NCBI GenBank assembly: GCA_025356595.1
Contig: JANXSQ010000269.1
Coordinates: 1-47,747 of the forward strand
Reading direction: 5' to 3'
DNA length: 47,747 nucleotides
From: Janthinobacterium sp.
Lineage (GTDB): Bacteria; Pseudomonadota; Gammaproteobacteria; Burkholderiales; Burkholderiaceae_D
Below, piece by piece: positions 1 through 9,577 of the stretch; position 1 is the stretch's first letter; each line of letters begins with the position of its first letter. A program made the translations under genes and the position numbers. The notes beneath the pieces are model-generated. The model searched no databases. It was given only the letters and a program-made list of their open reading frames with translations, and was not told the DNA's origin.

Positions 1-439
1 CCTTGAAACTCAAGGCCGGCGGCTGTTCCAGCGCGGCGTTGACGTGGGCGCGGAAGGCCTTGTAGCCGCCGTCCAGCTGCGCCGCCGGCCAGCCTATCTT
101 GGCCAGGATGTGCGCCATCGAGCCGCTGCGGTTGCCGCCGCGCCAGCAGTAGATCAAGGGTTTCCAGTCGCGCGGCTTGTCCAGCCACAGGGTTTCGATG
201 TGCGCGCCGATATTCTTCGCCACCATCGCGGCGCCGACCTTCTTCGCCTCGAAGGCGTTGACTTGCTTGTACAGGGTGCCGACCTCGATGCGCTGGGCGT
301 CGTCGAGCACCGGGCAGTTGATGGCGCCGGGCAGGTGGTCGAGCGCGTATTCGGCCGGCGTGCGGGCGTCGATGATGGCGTCGAAATCCTGCAGATTGGG
401 CAGGACGTCGTCAAAACTGAGCAGGGCAGGGTATTTCAT
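1..439 (-). CDS. selU: tRNA 2-selenouridine synthase, N-terminal rhodanese part (cut by window edge)
   Basis: The 146 visible residues form the rhodanese domain of SelU/MnmH (YbbB), which replaces sulfur by selenium at the wobble 2-thiouridine of Lys, Glu and Gln tRNAs through a geranylated intermediate. I see an acidic rhodanese start (IIDARTPAEY) and the active loop YCWRGGNRSGS with the expected catalytic Cys98. The C-terminal P-loop domain lies outside the window. The ATG shares ATGA with the stop of tesA upstream, so translation is probably coupled. A plain rhodanese is the alternative, but the WRGGxRSGS loop and the DxxKPRDW stretch before it favour SelU. No selD is visible, so use of selenium is inferred from the family. 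Confidence 0.85.
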   Translation of the reverse strand, partial: MKYPALLSFDDVLPNLQDFDAIIDARTPAEYALDHLPGAINCPVLDDAQRIEVGTLYKQVNAFEAKKVGAAMVAKNIGAHIETLWLDKPRDWKPLIYCWRGGNRSGSMAHILAKIGWPAAQLDGGYKAFRAHVNAALEQPPALSFK

Positions 440-1062
440 CGTGTCTTTAACATGGGAAGCAGTTGCGGCCAGATATTGGCCAGGATCAGGGGATGGGCTT
501 CGGCGGTCGGGTGCAGGCGGTCGGCCTGGAAGAGTTGCGCCTTGTCGGCCACGCCCTCGAGCATGAAGGGCACCAGCGGCGCCTTCAGCTCCTTGGCCAG
601 CTTGGCGTACAGGGCGAAGAACTTGTCGGCGTAGTCGCGCCCGTAGTTGGGCGGCATGCGCATGCCCACCAGCAGCACGCGGGCGCCGGCCTGTTTCGCC
701 TGGACGCTCATGGCGCTCAGATTCGCTTCGGCGGCGGCCACCGGCAGGCCGCGCAAGCCGTCGTTGGCGCCCAGTTCGATGACCACGATCTGCGGATGGT
801 ATTTTTCCAGCAGGGCCGGCAGGCGGGCCCGTCCGCCGCTGGTGGTTTCGCCGCTGACGCTGGCGTTGACGATGCCGGCGGCGATGCCCTGCGTGGCCAG
901 GCGGCGCTCCAGCAGCGCCACCCAACCGCTGCCGCGCTGCAGGCCGTACTCGGCCGACAGGCTGTCGCCAAGCACCAGGACCGTTTTTGGTGCAGAATAG
1001 GCGCTCGCCGCGCACAGCAGCGCGGCCAAGGGCAGGCACAGCAGCAGGCGCCGGCGCGGCAT
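436..1062 (-). CDS. tesA: TesA-like SGNH esterase / acyl-CoA thioesterase I
   Basis: A 208-residue SGNH hydrolase. The Arg-rich, hydrophobic N-terminus ending in AYSA is a signal peptide, so the enzyme is periplasmic. Catalytic blocks are GDSLS with Ser34, the Gly-containing loop SVSGETTSGG, GAND near residue 98 (oxyanion Asn) and DRLHP with the Asp181/His184 pair. Family members hydrolyse acyl-CoA, acyl esters and lysophospholipids; the true substrate cannot be read from sequence. The ATG at 1062 was chosen because it opens the signal peptide. An in-frame upstream ATG at 1119 would overlap the divergent ABC gene. The divergent tesA/ybbA arrangement is the same as in Escherichia coli. The stop overlaps the selU start by four bases. 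Confidence 0.9.
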   Translation of the reverse strand: MPRRRLLLCLPLAALLCAASAYSAPKTVLVLGDSLSAEYGLQRGSGWVALLERRLATQGIAAGIVNASVSGETTSGGRARLPALLEKYHPQIVVIELGANDGLRGLPVAAAEANLSAMSVQAKQAGARVLLVGMRMPPNYGRDYADKFFALYAKLAKELKAPLVPFMLEGVADKAQLFQADRLHPTAEAHPLILANIWPQLLPMLKTR

Positions 1063-1117
1063 CGGGCGTCCGCCGCGGGCGCTCAAGTATTCACGAATTT
1101 TTTTTAGATAGATCAGC

Positions 1118-1888
1118 ATGCCCGAATTTCCCAAAGCGACTTCCTCGCATTTCATTCCCAACGAACCGGCCGCCGTGGCGCCGGGGCATAGCGCCGCCGC
1201 GGCCCATCCGGGCCGCGCCACCGTGCCGGCCGCGATCGAAGTGGCCGGGCTGAGCAAGCGCGTGCCGGACGCCGACGGCGAACTGACGATCTTGCACAGC
1301 GTGGATTTTACCGTGCAAAGGGCGGAGACGCTTGCAATTGTCGGCGCCTCCGGTTCCGGCAAGTCGACCCTGCTCGGCCTGCTGGCCGGCCTGGACACGC
1401 CGTCCAGCGGCCGCGTGGTCCTCGACGGCGCCGACATCTTCGCGCTCGATGAGGATGGCCGCGCCGGTTTGCGCATGGCCAAGCTGGGTTTCGTGTTCCA
1501 GTCCTTCCAGCTTCTGCCGCATTTGACGGCCCTGGAAAACGTCATGTTGCCGCTGGAATTGCGCGGCGAGGCCAAGGCCACGGAAAAAGCGGCGGCGATG
1601 CTGGAGCGGGTGCGCCTGGGCACGCGCCTCAAGCATTATCCGAAATACCTGTCCGGCGGCGAGCAGCAGCGCGTCGCCCTGGCGCGCGCCTTCGTCACCG
1701 AGCCGCCGCTGCTGTTCGCCGACGAACCCACCGGCAGCCTGGACGCGGCCACCGGCGAGGCGGTGATCCAGCTGATGTTCCAGCTCAACCGCGAGCACGG
1801 CTCGACCCTGGTCCTGGTGACGCACGACACCTCGATCGCCGCGCGCTGCGGCCGCACCATCACCATCGCCGCCGGCCGGCTGGTCTAA
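1118..1888 (+). CDS. YbbA-type ABC transporter ATP-binding protein
   Basis: A 256-residue nucleotide-binding subunit of the LolD/MacB/YbbA class. In order it has Walker A GASGSGKST, Q-loop VFQSFQLLP, signature LSGGEQQR, Walker B LLFADEPT and H-loop VTHD. The first 35 residues are an Ala/Pro-rich extension absent from typical YbbA, so a later start is possible. Relatives pair with a MacB-like FtsX-type permease (YbbP), and in E. coli ybbA-ybbP lie divergent from tesA. Here no permease follows: the next gene is nnr on the opposite strand, with a 49-bp convergent gap. The permease must be elsewhere or absent. The P-loop class is certain; the cargo is unknown. Confidence 0.88.
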   Translation: MPEFPKATSSHFIPNEPAAVAPGHSAAAAHPGRATVPAAIEVAGLSKRVPDADGELTILHSVDFTVQRAETLAIVGASGSGKSTLLGLLAGLDTPSSGRVVLDGADIFALDEDGRAGLRMAKLGFVFQSFQLLPHLTALENVMLPLELRGEAKATEKAAAMLERVRLGTRLKHYPKYLSGGEQQRVALARAFVTEPPLLFADEPTGSLDAATGEAVIQLMFQLNREHGSTLVLVTHDTSIAARCGRTITIAAGRLV

Positions 1889-1894
1889 GCGTTG

Positions 1895-1929
1895 AAAAAA
1901 CGGCCGGGCGCCGCTCGCGGTTTCGCCCG
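1895..1929 (-). terminator. Probable intrinsic terminator of nnr
   Basis: Read on the minus strand just past the nnr stop, CGGGCG pairs with CGCCCG across a GC-rich loop, then GCCG and six T follow. The stem is only 6 bp with a 13-nt loop, so it is moderate. It lies in the convergent gap with the ABC gene. Confidence 0.45.
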
Positions 1930-1937
1930 TGCCCGCC

Positions 1938-3443
<1,506 letters not shown>

Positions 3444-3550
3444 GGTGGCGATGACCGTGGCAGGATAGAGGATACAAGCAACATAAAGCCGATCCCGCCG
3501 CGGCGCAAGGGGGGCGCGCCCGAAACGGCGAGAAAGATGCCGGGGCCGTC

Positions 3551-3556
3551 TACAAT
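3551..3556 (+). promoter_or_regulatory. Possible -10 element of the 5-oxoprolinase gene
   Basis: TACAAT lies 29 bases before the ATG in the 142-bp divergent gap. No convincing -35 is found 16-18 bases upstream, so this is a weak call. Confidence 0.3.
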
Positions 3557-3585
3557 AGGCTTTTTCGGACACGGGCGGGCAGACC

Positions 3586-6500
3586 ATGGATTGGCAATTC
3601 TGGATAGACCGGGGCGGCACCTTCACCGACATCGTCGCGCGCCGCCCGGACGGCCTGCTGGCGACGCACAAGCTGCTGTCGGAGAACCCCGGGCAGTACG
3701 GCGACGCGGCCTTGGCCGGGATCCGCCACCTGATGGGCGTGGCGGCCGGCGCGCCGCTTCCCGTGGCCCTGATCGGGGCCGTGAAGATGGGCACCACGGT
3801 GGCCACCAACGCCCTGCTCGAACGCAAGGGCGAACCGACCGCGCTGGCCATCACGCGCGGCTTCCGCGACGCGCTGCGCATCGCCTACCAGAACCGGCCG
3901 CGCCTGTTCGCGCGCCACATCGTGCTGCCCGAACTGCTGTACCGCCAGGTCGTCGAGATCGACGAGCGCGTCGGCGCGCACGGCGAGACGGTGCGCGCGC
4001 TGGACGAGGCGGCCGCGCGCGCCGGCCTGGAGGCGGCCTACGCCCGGGGGCTGCGCGCGCTGGCCATCGTCTTCATGCACGGCTACCGCTACGGCGCGCA
4101 CGAGGCGCGCGTGGCCGCCATCGCCCGCGAGATCGGCTTCACGCAAATTTCCGTCTCGCATGAAGTCAGTCCGATGATGAAACTGGTGGCGCGCGGCGAC
4201 ACCACCGTCGTCGACGCCTACCTCTCGCCCATCCTGCGCCGCTACGTCGAGCAGTTGGCGCTCGAGCTGCCCGGCGCCCGGCTGCAATTCATGCAGTCGA
4301 ACGGCGGCCTGACGGACGCGCGCGCCTTCCAGGGCAAGGACAGCATCCTCAGCGGCCCGGCCGGCGGCATCGTCGGCATGGTGCGGGCCAGCCAGTCGGC
4401 CGGCTTCGGGCGCGTCATCGGTTTCGACATGGGCGGCACCTCGACCGACGTGTCGCACTTTTCCGGCGAATTCGAGCGCGTCTTCGAGACCCGGATCGCC
4501 GGCGTGCGCATGCGCGCGCCGATGATGAACATCCACACCGTGGCGGCGGGCGGCGGTTCCATTCTGCACTTCGACGGCGCGCGCTACCGCGTCGGCCCGG
4601 ACAGCGCGGGCGCCAATCCGGGTCCCGCAAGCTACCGCCGCGGCGGCCCGCTGACCGTCACCGACTGCAACGTCATGCTGGGCAAGATACAGCCGGCGCA
4701 CTTTCCGCGCCTGTTCGGCCCGGGCGCCGACGAGGCGCTCGACGCCGCCGTGGTGCGCGAGAAATTCACCGCGCTGGCGGCGCGCATCGGCGCCGCCGGG
4801 GCCACGGCGCCCAGCCCGGAGCAGGTGGCCGAGGGCTATATCGAGATCGCCGTCGGCAACATGGCGAACGCCATCAAGCAGATCTCGGTGCAGCGCGGCC
4901 ACGACGTCAGCGACTACACCCTGACCAGCTTCGGCGGCGCCGGCGGCCAGCACGCCTGCCTGGTGGCCGACGCGCTGGGCATGAAGAGCGTGTTCATCCA
5001 CACCCTGGCCGGCGTCATGTCGGCCTACGGCATGGGCCTGGCCGACCAGAGCGCGATGCGCGAAGCGGCCATCGAGGCGCGCCTGGACGACGCCGCGCCG
5101 GCGCAACTGGCGGCCCGCCTCGAGGCCCTAGGCGCGCAAGCCCGCGCCGAGCTGCTCGAGCAGGGCGTGGCGGAGGAGCGCATCAGCCTGATGCGCCGCG
5201 TCCACCTGCGCTACGAAGGCACTGACTCGGCCCTGATCGTGCCCTTCGACAGCCTGGAGAGCATGCGGGCCCAGTTCGAACTGGCCTACCAGAAACGCTT
5301 TTCCTTCCTGATGCCGGGCAAGGCCCTGATCGCCGAGGCCGTCTCCGTGGAGGCGCTCGGCAAGTCCGACGCGCCGGCCGAAGCGCCGCCCGCGCATGCG
5401 CCGCGCCGCGCGCCGCTGGCGCCGCTGCAACTGCTGCCGATGTATAGCAATGGAGGCTGGCGCGAAACCGGCCTCTATCGGCGCGACAGCCTGCGCCCCG
5501 GCGACAGCCTGGACGGCCCGGCCATCATCGCCGAGGCCAACGCCACCACGATCGTCGAGGCGGGCTGGCGCGCCAGCGTCACCGCGCAAGACCATCTGGT
5601 GCTGCGGCGCGTCGCCGCCTTGCCGCAGCGGCGCGCCATCGGCACCAGCGCGGACCCGGTGATGCTGGAGATTTTCAACAATTTGTTCATGTCGATCGCC
5701 GAGCAGATGGGCATGCGCCTGCAAAACACCGCGTACTCCGTCAACATCAAGGAGCGGCTCGACTTCAGCTGCGCCATCTTCGACGCCGCCGGCAGCCTGA
5801 TCGCCAACGCGCCGCATATGCCGGTGCATCTGGGTTCCATGGGCGAGAGCATCAAGACCGTGATGCAGGGCAACGCCGGGACCATGCGGCCGGGCGACGT
5901 CTACATGCTCAACGACCCCTACCACGGCGGCACGCATCTGCCCGACGTGACGGTGATCTCGCCGGTCTTCGACGCGGCCGGCGCGGCCATCCTGTTCTAC
6001 GTCGGCTCGCGCGGCCACCACGCCGACATCGGCGGCACCACGCCGGGTTCGATGCCGCCGGACTCCCGCGACATCGAGCAGGAGGGCGTGCTGATCAACA
6101 ACTTCAAGCTGGTCGACGGCGCGCTGGGCGGCGGCCGCCTGCGCGACGCGGAGACGCGCGCCCTGCTGGCCGGCGCGCGCTACCCGGCCCGCAACCCCGA
6201 CCAGAACATGGCCGACCTGCGCGCGCAGGTGGCGGCGAACCAGAAGGGCGCCGAGGAATTGCGCAAGATGGTGGCCCACTTCGGCCTGGACGTCGTGCAA
6301 GCCTATATGGGCCACGTGCAGGACAACGCCGAGGAGGCGGTGCGGCGCGTCATCGGCGCGCTCAAGGATGGCGCCTACACGGTGGAGCTGGACAACGGCG
6401 CGCGCATCCAGGTGGCGATCCGCGTCGACGCCGCCGGGCGCAGCGCCGACATCGACTTCAGCGGCACCTCGGCGCAGTTGCCGAACAACTTCAACGCGCC

Positions 6501-7197
6501 CTCGGCCGTCTGCATGGCGGCCGTGCTGTACGTCTTCCGCACCCTGGTCGACGACGAGATTCCCCTCAACGCCGGCTGTCTGAAGCCCTTAAACGTCATC
6601 ATCCCGGCCGGCTCGATGCTCAATCCGCGCTATCCGGCCTCGGTGGTGTCGGGCAACGTGGAAACCTCGACCTGCATCACCAACGCCCTGTACGGCGCGC
6701 TGGGCGTGATGGCGGCGTCGCAGGGGACGATGAACAATTTCACCTTCGGCAACGCCAAGTACCAGTATTACGAGACGATCTCGGGCGGTTCGGGCGCCGG
6801 TCCCGGCTTCGACGGCACCGACGTGGTGCAGACGAATATGACCAATTCGCGCCTGACCGATCCGGAGATCCTGGAATGGCGCTTCCCCGTGCGTCTGGAG
6901 CGCTACGAGATACGCCCCGGCTCGGGCGGGGCGGGGCGCTGGTGCGGCGGCAACGGCGGCGTGCGCGCCTTGCGTTTCCTGGAACCGATGACGGCGGCCA
7001 TCCTGTCGAACAACCGCATCCACGCGCCCTTCGGCATGGCCGGCGGAGGGCCGGGCGCGCTGGGGCGCAACACGGTGCTGCGCGCCGACGGCGGCGTCGA
7101 GGAGCTGGCGCATATCGGCAAGACGGAAATGCGGGCCGGCGACGTCTTCGTCATCGAAACGCCCGGCGGCGGAGGCTACGGCGCAAGCGTGGAATGA
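3586..7197 (+). CDS. ATP-dependent 5-oxoprolinase (HyuA-HyuB fusion)
   Basis: A 1,203-residue enzyme predicted to open 5-oxo-L-proline to L-glutamate with ATP hydrolysis, thereby salvaging pyroglutamate from glutathione turnover and damaged glutamine. The N-terminal hydantoinase A-like half begins with the phosphate-binding block [15 protein letters not shown] and later has [14 protein letters not shown] and [16 protein letters not shown]. The HyuB-like half starts near residue 690 ([20 protein letters not shown]) and ends in a Gly-rich ETPGGGGYG. Length fits the single-chain 5-oxoprolinases rather than two-subunit hydantoinases or acetone carboxylase. The ATG at 3586 gives the canonical short N-terminus. 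The gene stands alone. Confidence 0.93.
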   Translation: MDWQFWIDRGGTFTDIVARRPDGLLATHKLLSENPGQYGDAALAGIRHLMGVAAGAPLPVALIGAVKMGTTVATNALLERKGEPTALAITRGFRDALRIAYQNRPRLFARHIVLPELLYRQVVEIDERVGAHGETVRALDEAAARAGLEAAYARGLRALAIVFMHGYRYGAHEARVAAIAREIGFTQISVSHEVSPMMKLVARGDTTVVDAYLSPILRRYVEQLALELPGARLQFMQSNGGLTDARAFQGKDSILSGPAGGIVGMVRASQSAGFGRVIGFDMGGTSTDVSHFSGEFERVFETRIAGVRMRAPMMNIHTVAAGGGSILHFDGARYRVGPDSAGANPGPASYRRGGPLTVTDCNVMLGKIQPAHFPRLFGPGADEALDAAVVREKFTALAARIGAAGATAPSPEQVAEGYIEIAVGNMANAIKQISVQRGHDVSDYTLTSFGGAGGQHACLVADALGMKSVFIHTLAGVMSAYGMGLADQSAMREAAIEARLDDAAPAQLAARLEALGAQARAELLEQGVAEERISLMRRVHLRYEGTDSALIVPFDSLESMRAQFELAYQKRFSFLMPGKALIAEAVSVEALGKSDAPAEAPPAHAPRRAPLAPLQLLPMYSNGGWRETGLYRRDSLRPGDSLDGPAIIAEANATTIVEAGWRASVTAQDHLVLRRVAALPQRRAIGTSADPVMLEIFNNLFMSIAEQMGMRLQNTAYSVNIKERLDFSCAIFDAAGSLIANAPHMPVHLGSMGESIKTVMQGNAGTMRPGDVYMLNDPYHGGTHLPDVTVISPVFDAAGAAILFYVGSRGHHADIGGTTPGSMPPDSRDIEQEGVLINNFKLVDGALGGGRLRDAETRALLAGARYPARNPDQNMADLRAQVAANQKGAEELRKMVAHFGLDVVQAYMGHVQDNAEEAVRRVIGALKDGAYTVELDNGARIQVAIRVDAAGRSADIDFSGTSAQLPNNFNAPSAVCMAAVLYVFRTLVDDEIPLNAGCLKPLNVIIPAGSMLNPRYPASVVSGNVETSTCITNALYGALGVMAASQGTMNNFTFGNAKYQYYETISGGSGAGPGFDGTDVVQTNMTNSRLTDPEILEWRFPVRLERYEIRPGSGGAGRWCGGNGGVRALRFLEPMTAAILSNNRIHAPFGMAGGGPGALGRNTVLRADGGVEELAHIGKTEMRAGDVFVIETPGGGGYGASVE

Positions 7198-7268
7198 GGC
7201 CCATGTCCGCGCGGGCCGCGGCGGGCGCGCATGAGCGGGCAGCGCGGGAGGGTGCCCCCAAGAAAGTG

Positions 7269-7297
7269 TTCAGTGACGCAATGGCTGGTGCTATGAT
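7269..7297 (+). promoter_or_regulatory. Possible sigma-70 promoter of a small RNA
   Basis: TTCAGT, a 17-bp spacer and TATGAT lie downstream of the 5-oxoprolinase stop. Initiation would be expected near 7304, and an intrinsic terminator follows about 80 bases later. The -10 is good, the -35 imperfect. Confidence 0.4.
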
Positions 7298-7303
7298 GCG
7301 GCC

Positions 7304-7387
7304 CCGTTGCGTTTTGCATGGTGCGGTCGCGGGATGCCGTCCATGCGTGCAACTGGCACCTTGCCGTGCCCGGTGGCGGGCACTTTT
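7304..7387 (+). ncRNA. Candidate structured small RNA (about 84 nt)
   Basis: Between a promoter-like TTCAGT-N17-TATGAT and an intrinsic terminator, the sequence can fold into a composite hairpin. GTTGC 7306-7310 pairs with GCAAC 7349-7353, and GCATGG 7316-7321 pairs with CCATGC 7341-7346, around a 19-nt apical region. The terminator stem follows. No convincing reading frame is present. Promoter, structure and terminator together suggest an independent RNA, but the segment could instead be only the 3' end of the 5-oxoprolinase transcript. I recognise no known family. Confidence 0.4.
7366..7387 (+). terminator. Intrinsic terminator
   Basis: GTGCCCG, loop GTGG, CGGGCAC, then TTTTGTTGTT. The 7-bp perfect stem and T-rich tail form a good Rho-independent terminator, about 170 bases past the 5-oxoprolinase stop. 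Confidence 0.75.
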
Positions 7388-7392
7388 GTTGT

Positions 7393-7422
7393 TACCCAGT
7401 CCATTTTTTGCTACCCAGTCCA
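7393..7422 (+). repeat. Direct repeat TACCCAGTCCA x2 upstream of a promoter
   Basis: TACCCAGTCCA occurs at 7393-7403 and again at 7412-7422. The starts are 19 bases apart, near two helical turns, and end just before the TTGGCA at 7432. The placement suits an activator site, but I know of no factor with this motif. Confidence 0.5.
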
Positions 7423-7431
7423 AACAGACTA

Positions 7432-7460
7432 TTGGCACGGGTTCAATATCACTTTAATAT
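7432..7460 (+). promoter_or_regulatory. Sigma-70-like promoter of the two-partner secretion operon
   Basis: TTGGCA, an exact 17-bp spacer and TAATAT. The match is good and sits in AT-rich sequence, 272 bases before the transporter ATG. Confidence 0.5.
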
Positions 7461-7732
7461 CATAAACACCTCGCCGTTTCGCACGCGAACCGGAACATGC
7501 GTCTTGCCGCCCGGATTCAAAGGATGGGGCGGACTTTCGGGCGAGCCGTAATGTTGTGTTTTTTCAAGAATTTCCGTCATTGAAAATACATGTGGCACAT
7601 GGTTTTTAATGAATTTCCATCATTTCCTTTTACTGTGCTTAAACACGATCAGCGAACGCGGGCGTTATGCACGCCTGGCGCAAGGCGTGCGCCTGCGCCG
7701 TCCGGGCACGCCTCAATACAAGAAAGAAGAAT

Positions 7733-9502
7733 ATGCAGGATATTTCCCTCCCGGCAATTGCCTCCGCCTCCGGCAAAGGACGCGGCCAAAGGCTGGCGCG
7801 CGCCGCCCTGTTCGCGCTGTTGACCCTGTCCGCGCCGGCCATCTGGGCCCAGTCGCCGGCCGACATCGCCGCCGGCGCGCGCAACGCCGAGCGTATCCAG
7901 CGCGAGCAGGAGGAGCGCCAGCGCCAGCAGATCCAGCTGGAGCTGGAGGGCCGGCGGGCGCCGAGCCGCATCGAGGTTCAGCCGAGCCCGCCGCCCGCCG
8001 CCGGCCAGGGCGGCGCCTGCGTGCAGGTGCGCGCCATCAACATCCACGGCGCGCCCGGCCTGTCCGAGGCGGCGCGCCGGCGCATCGTCGGCCCCTATCT
8101 TGATCGCTGCCTGAGTCTGGTCGAGATACAGAAGCTGCTGGCCGATATCGTTGCCGATTATATCGGACGCGGCCTGATCGCGGCGCGCGCCTACGTCCAG
8201 CAGCAGGATGCCTCCAAGGGCAGCCTGGATATCCTGGTGGTCGAGGGGACGCTGGAGAAGATCTCGATCTCCGATGGCGGGAAACACAGCATTTCGCTCG
8301 GCAACGTCATGCCCGGCCTGCTGGGCCGGCCCCTGAATCTGCGCGATCTCGAGCAAGGCCTGGAGCAAATCAACCGCCTGGCCTCGAACAACGCGACGCT
8401 GGAAATCCAGCCCGGCGACGCCGCCGGCGGCAGCGCCGTCATGATCCACAACGCGCCCGGCGATCGCCTGCGCCTGAACCTCTCCGCCGACAACCAGGGC
8501 GGCGTATCGACCGGGCGCGATCAGGCTTCGGCCGGCGTCAGCATGGACAATCCACTGGGATGGAACGATTTCCTCAGTGTGACGCACCGCCGTTCCGTGC
8601 CGGTCGATTATGCGCGCCGCGCATCGACGGCCAACAACGCCGTGTACGTGCTGCCCTACGGCTACAACACCCTGAGCGCCGGCGCCGGCAATTCCACCTA
8701 TGTCAGCACGCTGCTCACGTCCGGCGGCCAGGAGTTGAAATCGAACGGCGACAGCAAGAATCTGTTCCTGAAGGGCGAACGCGTCGTCTATCGGGGGCAG
8801 AACGGCCGCGCCAGCCTGTCCAGCACCTTGACCGTCAAGGAAAGCAACAATTATCTGGCCGAGCAGTTTCTTGCCAGCAGCAGCCGCAAGCTGGCGGTAT
8901 GGGACCTCGACGCCAGCCTGTCCGGCCGCCTCGGCGACGGCGTGGTGGGCGCCGAACTGGGCCTGTCGCGCGGCCTGGACCGCTTCGGCGCGCGCCGCGA
9001 CGCGCCGGACCTGCCGGGCGAGGCGCCCAAGGCGCAGTTCCGCAAGATCCGTTACGGCGCCTCGTATATGTTGCCGTTCAGGGTGGCCAACACCGAGGCG
9101 GTGTTTTCCAGCCAGTTGTCGGGCCAGCGCGGCATCGACGCGCTCTTCGGTTCCGAACAGATTTTGATCGGCGGCATCTACAGCGTGCGCGGTTTCGTCA
9201 ACACCACCTTCACCGGCGACGAGGGTTACACGCTGCGCAACGACCTGTCGACGCGCCTGCCGCTGCCCTGGCCGGGCCGGCAGGCGGCCGTGCTGCGGCC
9301 CTATGTCGGCCTCGATTACGGCCGCGTCAGCGCGCGCGGCCCGAGCGCCGTCGGCGGTTATCTGGCCGGCGCGACGCTGGGCCTGGGCCTGAGCGTGGGC
9401 GCCTTCAACGCCGATCTCTTCAGCGCCTGGCCGATCGCCATGACGGACGGGGCGAAGCTGGAAAGCCCGCGTGTCTATCTGCAAGTGCGCCTGGCGCTGT
9501 AA
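7733..9502 (+). CDS. Two-partner secretion outer-membrane transporter (FhaC/ShlB, TpsB family)
   Basis: A 589-residue TpsB transporter that carries the partner exoprotein across the outer membrane. The start at 7733 follows an AAGAAAGAAG ribosome site and gives a clean signal peptide ending AIWA-Q near residue 39. Next comes a charged Glu/Arg/Gln helix, the expected TpsB N-terminal helix or linker, then two POTRA domains at about 95-250 (VEGTLEKISI marks the second) and a 16-strand barrel to the C-terminal LQVRLAL. The loop-6 motif VRGF is at 485-488 with Asp and Glu following in FTGDEG. The exoprotein gene follows 75 bases downstream in the same direction. The pairing is inferred from adjacency and family. 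Confidence 0.95.
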   Translation: MQDISLPAIASASGKGRGQRLARAALFALLTLSAPAIWAQSPADIAAGARNAERIQREQEERQRQQIQLELEGRRAPSRIEVQPSPPPAAGQGGACVQVRAINIHGAPGLSEAARRRIVGPYLDRCLSLVEIQKLLADIVADYIGRGLIAARAYVQQQDASKGSLDILVVEGTLEKISISDGGKHSISLGNVMPGLLGRPLNLRDLEQGLEQINRLASNNATLEIQPGDAAGGSAVMIHNAPGDRLRLNLSADNQGGVSTGRDQASAGVSMDNPLGWNDFLSVTHRRSVPVDYARRASTANNAVYVLPYGYNTLSAGAGNSTYVSTLLTSGGQELKSNGDSKNLFLKGERVVYRGQNGRASLSSTLTVKESNNYLAEQFLASSSRKLAVWDLDASLSGRLGDGVVGAELGLSRGLDRFGARRDAPDLPGEAPKAQFRKIRYGASYMLPFRVANTEAVFSSQLSGQRGIDALFGSEQILIGGIYSVRGFVNTTFTGDEGYTLRNDLSTRLPLPWPGRQAAVLRPYVGLDYGRVSARGPSAVGGYLAGATLGLGLSVGAFNADLFSAWPIAMTDGAKLESPRVYLQVRLAL

Positions 9503-9577
9503 CAGCGGCCCAAGTATCGAACAAGAACGGCAGTGGACCAAGGCGTCGGCTGCGATTGCCACGGCAACGAGGAAAAT

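Larger units (their letters stand above)
7388..7732 (+). other. AT-rich promoter region and long leader of the two-partner secretion operon
   Basis: A 345-bp region, much lower in GC than its surroundings, with no supported gene. It holds a direct repeat at 7393-7422, a sigma-70-like promoter at 7432-7460 and, further down, TTGAAA at 7580 with a dyad CATGTGGCACATG at 7589-7601 that might serve a second promoter. A start near 7467 would give a leader of about 265 nt before the transporter ATG. Confidence 0.5.

Noticed and set aside
6876-7457. A gene extending past the 5-oxoprolinase end in another frame.
   Set aside because: It overlaps the strongly supported 5-oxoprolinase and its unique tail is Arg/Ala-rich with no motif.
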